The notes under the pieces were generated by a model. That model did not search any database, had not been told where the DNA came from, and worked only from the letters and a program-made list of their open reading frames with translations. Shown one piece after another: positions 6,695-8,670 of a stretch of DNA of 8,670 bases (the stretch's first letter is position 1; each line of letters begins with the position of its first letter). A program made the translations under genes and the position numbers. Origin of the DNA: an uncultured Erysipelotrichaceae bacterium (GTDB lineage Bacteria > Bacillota_I > Bacilli_A > Erysipelotrichales > Erysipelotrichaceae); NCBI GenBank assembly GCA_937893225.1, contig CALBJM010000034.1, forward strand, positions 1-8,670. The letters are read 5' to 3'.

Positions 6695-6700
6695 AATGAA

Positions 6701-7480
6701 ATGCAAGTAATTATATATTTAATATTGATTTTGATGATTGTTAGAATGTTTCTCATGAATAAGAGAACTAAAAAAAGTAAGAAATTGATTGATGTGGTGA
6801 ATTCTGTTGGAGATAAAGAAGAATTCTTTGAAAATGTTAAACAATTTGAAGAAGAAATGAAAGATGATGCAGAATTTTTAAATAAAGGCAGAGTCATTCA
6901 TTTATGGGGCATGGCTTTTCATGAAGCATATACAGATTTTGATGATTTGCTTTCTTTGATTGATGTAGAAGCAATGATTCGTAAAGATAAAAATGGAATT
7001 GTAGATATTAGTGAAAATGAAGATGCATTTTTCTATTTATATTTAGGTATTCCAAATATTTTAGAAAAAAATGGTATGCATGCATATAGAGAAAAATTGA
7101 AACAAAAGATGGATACATATAGTGATGTATTAGGAAAACATCTTGTAAAAGTATTAGGTGATGCGATTGATTCTTTTTATGAAAAAGAAGGGGATCGTGG
7201 TCTTTCTTTTTATGAAGAAGTTTTGGCAGGCGATTATGGGGAATATACGTATTCTAAGTCTTTAATTGGATTGTATAAGTCTATTGCGAATGCACATGCT
7301 GCAGTTATCTATAAAGAAACAGGCGCTTCTGAAAAATATCAAGAGAGCGTACCAATGCTAGAAAATTTTGCTAAGAGTGGAATTGGTGAAAGATGGTTAC
7401 AACAACTTGGTCTGCAAATTGAAAAGCCTGAGGAAGAAGAAGTATTTGATGTAGAAGAAGGGGAAAAAGAAGAAAAATGA
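6701..7480 (+). CDS. Unrecognised membrane-anchored helical protein upstream of pth
   Basis: I do not recognise a family for this 259-residue protein. It starts with a single hydrophobic segment (about 3-19, VIIYLILILMIVRMFLM) followed at once by NKRTKKSKK. By the positive-inside rule this suggests a membrane anchor with the rest in the cytoplasm. The remainder is charged and looks mostly helical. The part at about 175-235 (AHAAVIYKETGASEKYQESV) is faintly reminiscent of TPR-like helical repeats, but I cannot claim the domain. The tail is very acidic (EEEEVFDVEEGEKEEK). The start at 6701 is chosen for its ribosome site. The stop overlaps the pth start by four bases (ATGA), so it is translationally coupled to pth and probably in one operon with pth and mfd. 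Its role is unknown; a structural or scaffolding task at the membrane is only a guess. Confidence 0.8.
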   Translation: MQVIIYLILILMIVRMFLMNKRTKKSKKLIDVVNSVGDKEEFFENVKQFEEEMKDDAEFLNKGRVIHLWGMAFHEAYTDFDDLLSLIDVEAMIRKDKNGIVDISENEDAFFYLYLGIPNILEKNGMHAYREKLKQKMDTYSDVLGKHLVKVLGDAIDSFYEKEGDRGLSFYEEVLAGDYGEYTYSKSLIGLYKSIANAHAAVIYKETGASEKYQESVPMLENFAKSGIGERWLQQLGLQIEKPEEEEVFDVEEGEKEEK

Positions 7481-8049
7481 AATTGATTGTTGGTTTAGGA
7501 AATCCTGGTAAAGAATACGAGAAGACAAGACATAATTCGGGTTTTATGGCAATGGATCTTCTTTTAGAGAAAGTACATGCTTCTTTAAATACAAAAAAAT
7601 GGAATGCATTGATTACAAATGTCAGAATTGAAGGGGAATCTGTAGTATTGATGAAGCCTTTGACGTATATGAATGAGTCAGGAAATGCGGTAATTCAAGC
7701 AGTGAATTATTATCATATTGATCCTTCTGATATATTAGTCATGCATGATGATATGGATCTTCCTACAGGTTCTGTAAGAATTCGTAAGAATGGATCTGCC
7801 GGTGGACAAAAAGGAATGAAATCCATCATTACACATGTTGGAACAAGTGAAATTGCACGTATTCGTATTGGTGTTGGACATTCTGATAAGGGAAATCATG
7901 AAATCGTACCTGATTGGGTATTATCACCTGTTCCAAAAGCAGAGAGAGATGACTTTGATTTTGCATTACAAGATAGTGCAAACGCAGCGTATGCATGGTG
8001 CATAGAACCTATGGATAAAGTCATGAATCAATATAATATTAAAAAGTAA
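7477..8049 (+). CDS. pth: Peptidyl-tRNA hydrolase
   Basis: The 190-residue cytoplasmic enzyme cleaves the ester bond of peptidyl-tRNAs released from stalled ribosomes, freeing tRNA for reuse. The N-terminus IVGLGNPGKEYEKTRHNSGF carries N9 and the catalytic H19. KPLTYMNESG carries N66, and MHDDMDLPTG carries D91, matching E. coli N10, H20, N68 and D93. Length is normal. The GSAGG motif is followed by Q111-K112, where most homologues I recall have His-Asn (E. coli H113-N114). This may be a lineage variant or may alter substrate binding. The gene overlaps the upstream membrane-protein gene by four bases and ends one base before mfd, so the three are almost certainly co-transcribed. Adjacency of pth and mfd is conserved in Bacillota. 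Confidence 0.96.
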   Translation: MKLIVGLGNPGKEYEKTRHNSGFMAMDLLLEKVHASLNTKKWNALITNVRIEGESVVLMKPLTYMNESGNAVIQAVNYYHIDPSDILVMHDDMDLPTGSVRIRKNGSAGGQKGMKSIITHVGTSEIARIRIGVGHSDKGNHEIVPDWVLSPVPKAERDDFDFALQDSANAAYAWCIEPMDKVMNQYNIKK

Positions 8050-8050
8050 T

Positions 8051-8670
8051 ATGGAAAATAAAAAATATCCAGCTTGGATCTTAAAAGAAATGGAAGATAA
8101 TCCAGCTGTAAGTCTTTTAGACAAAGATTTAGGTGATCTTCCATTTTCATCCGCTATAGAAGAAGCAGTTGTTATTGCAACTTCTTATATACATCATCCT
8201 CGTCCAATACTTGTTGTAAAACAAAATCTTTATCAAGCACAGCGTCTATATGAAAGAATTTCTTCTTTTCTTAATGATGACGAATGTGCTCTTTTTGCGG
8301 CAGATGAATCATTGCGTGTAGAATCTATCGCAACATCTCCTGAAATGACAGCCATTAAAGTTGAAACAATGGCTTCCGTATTAAATAAACCAGAACAAGT
8401 CGTTGTCACTTGTCCAAGTGCATTGCTACGTTTTTTACCACATCCTGAAGATTTTAAAAAAGGCATTATTGAACTGAAAGTTGGTGAAGAAATGGATATG
8501 GAAACTCTGCGAAATCGTTTGATTTCTGGAGGATATTCTCAAACTTCTCATGTTGATCAACCTTTGTCTTTTGCAAGTCGTGGCGGAATCATAGATGTAT
8601 ATTCTATTAATTATGATCATCCAATTCGTATCGAATTCTTTGATACAGAAATAGATTCGATTCGTTTTTT
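8051..8670 (+). CDS. mfd: Transcription-repair coupling factor Mfd, N-terminal fragment (partial)
   Basis: An open frame starts with ATG at 8051 and runs off the right edge after 206 complete codons. Mfd removes RNA polymerase stalled at DNA lesions and recruits UvrA for transcription-coupled repair. The fragment covers the N-terminal UvrB-like module. The clearest signatures are KVGEEMDMETLRNRLISGGY (143-162), with SHVDQPLSFASRGGIIDVYS just after it, and IRIEFFDTEIDSIRF (192-206), which align with E. coli Mfd around YATRGALLDLFP and DFFDDEIDSLRV. The helicase, RNA-polymerase-binding and translocase parts lie outside the window. UvrB is less likely because its usual N-terminal P-loop region is absent and the gene follows pth. 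There is only a weak ribosome site; with one base after the pth stop, translation is probably coupled. Confidence 0.93.
   Translation, partial: MENKKYPAWILKEMEDNPAVSLLDKDLGDLPFSSAIEEAVVIATSYIHHPRPILVVKQNLYQAQRLYERISSFLNDDECALFAADESLRVESIATSPEMTAIKVETMASVLNKPEQVVVTCPSALLRFLPHPEDFKKGIIELKVGEEMDMETLRNRLISGGYSQTSHVDQPLSFASRGGIIDVYSINYDHPIRIEFFDTEIDSIRF

Noticed and set aside
6683..6700. TTG start for the membrane-protein gene
   Set aside because: The AGAGGT ribosome site lies inside this extension, and the ATG at 6701 puts the hydrophobic segment directly at the N-terminus.
6679..6897. Open frame on the - strand opposite the membrane-protein gene
   Set aside because: It is antisense to a better supported gene with ribosome site and operon context, and its sequence is low-complexity Ser/Phe/Leu typical of a shadow frame.
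8233..8620. Open frames on the - strand opposite mfd
   Set aside because: They overlap the well-supported Mfd N-terminal coding region and show no recognisable protein features.

Overview
The window is AT-rich chromosomal DNA from a low-GC Gram-positive bacterium (Bacillota). The rpmH-rnpA-yidC-jag block, the lipoprotein-type short YidC, the GGAGG-type ribosome sites and the pth-mfd pair all point there. The overall style resembles Erysipelotrichia, but that finer placement is an inference with low confidence. I see no insertion sequence, phage gene, tRNA, rRNA or CRISPR array.

Layout, left to right. Positions 1-120 (-) hold the first 40 codons of a secreted protein cut by the window edge. 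Positions 121-369 are non-coding and hold the terminator of the next operon. Positions 370-2477 (-) are the conserved rpmH-rnpA-yidC-jag block (L34, RNase P protein, membrane insertase, KH/R3H RNA-binding protein). It has a near-consensus promoter in front of rpmH, an intrinsic terminator between rpmH and rnpA that probably acts as an attenuator, and a terminator after jag. Positions 2597-3658 (-) encode a membrane-anchored VanY-type (M15B) domain protein, and 3737-6562 (-) a large soluble hybrid sensor kinase with PAS domains and two receiver domains. At 6563-6700 transcription switches direction. To the right on the + strand are an unrecognised membrane-anchored helical protein (6701-7480), pth (7477-8049) and the 5' end of mfd (8051 to the edge).

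Functionally most of this is housekeeping: ribosome and RNase P biogenesis, membrane protein insertion, recycling of peptidyl-tRNA, and transcription-coupled repair. The kinase and the VanY-like protein are the accessory part, and they sit where dnaA/oriC usually lies next to rpmH in Bacillota. dnaA is absent, and pth-mfd is only about 5 kb from rpmH.

I do not see a convincing new multi-gene system. The points most worth a second look are substitutions at conserved functional positions in otherwise intact proteins. The VanY domain has lost both the Arg of SGYRSY and the catalytic Glu of ExxH. YidC has Asn where the groove Arg normally is. Pth has Gln-Lys where His-Asn is usual. The orphan tandem-receiver kinase beside the VanY-like gene and the missing dnaA at the strand switch are also notable.
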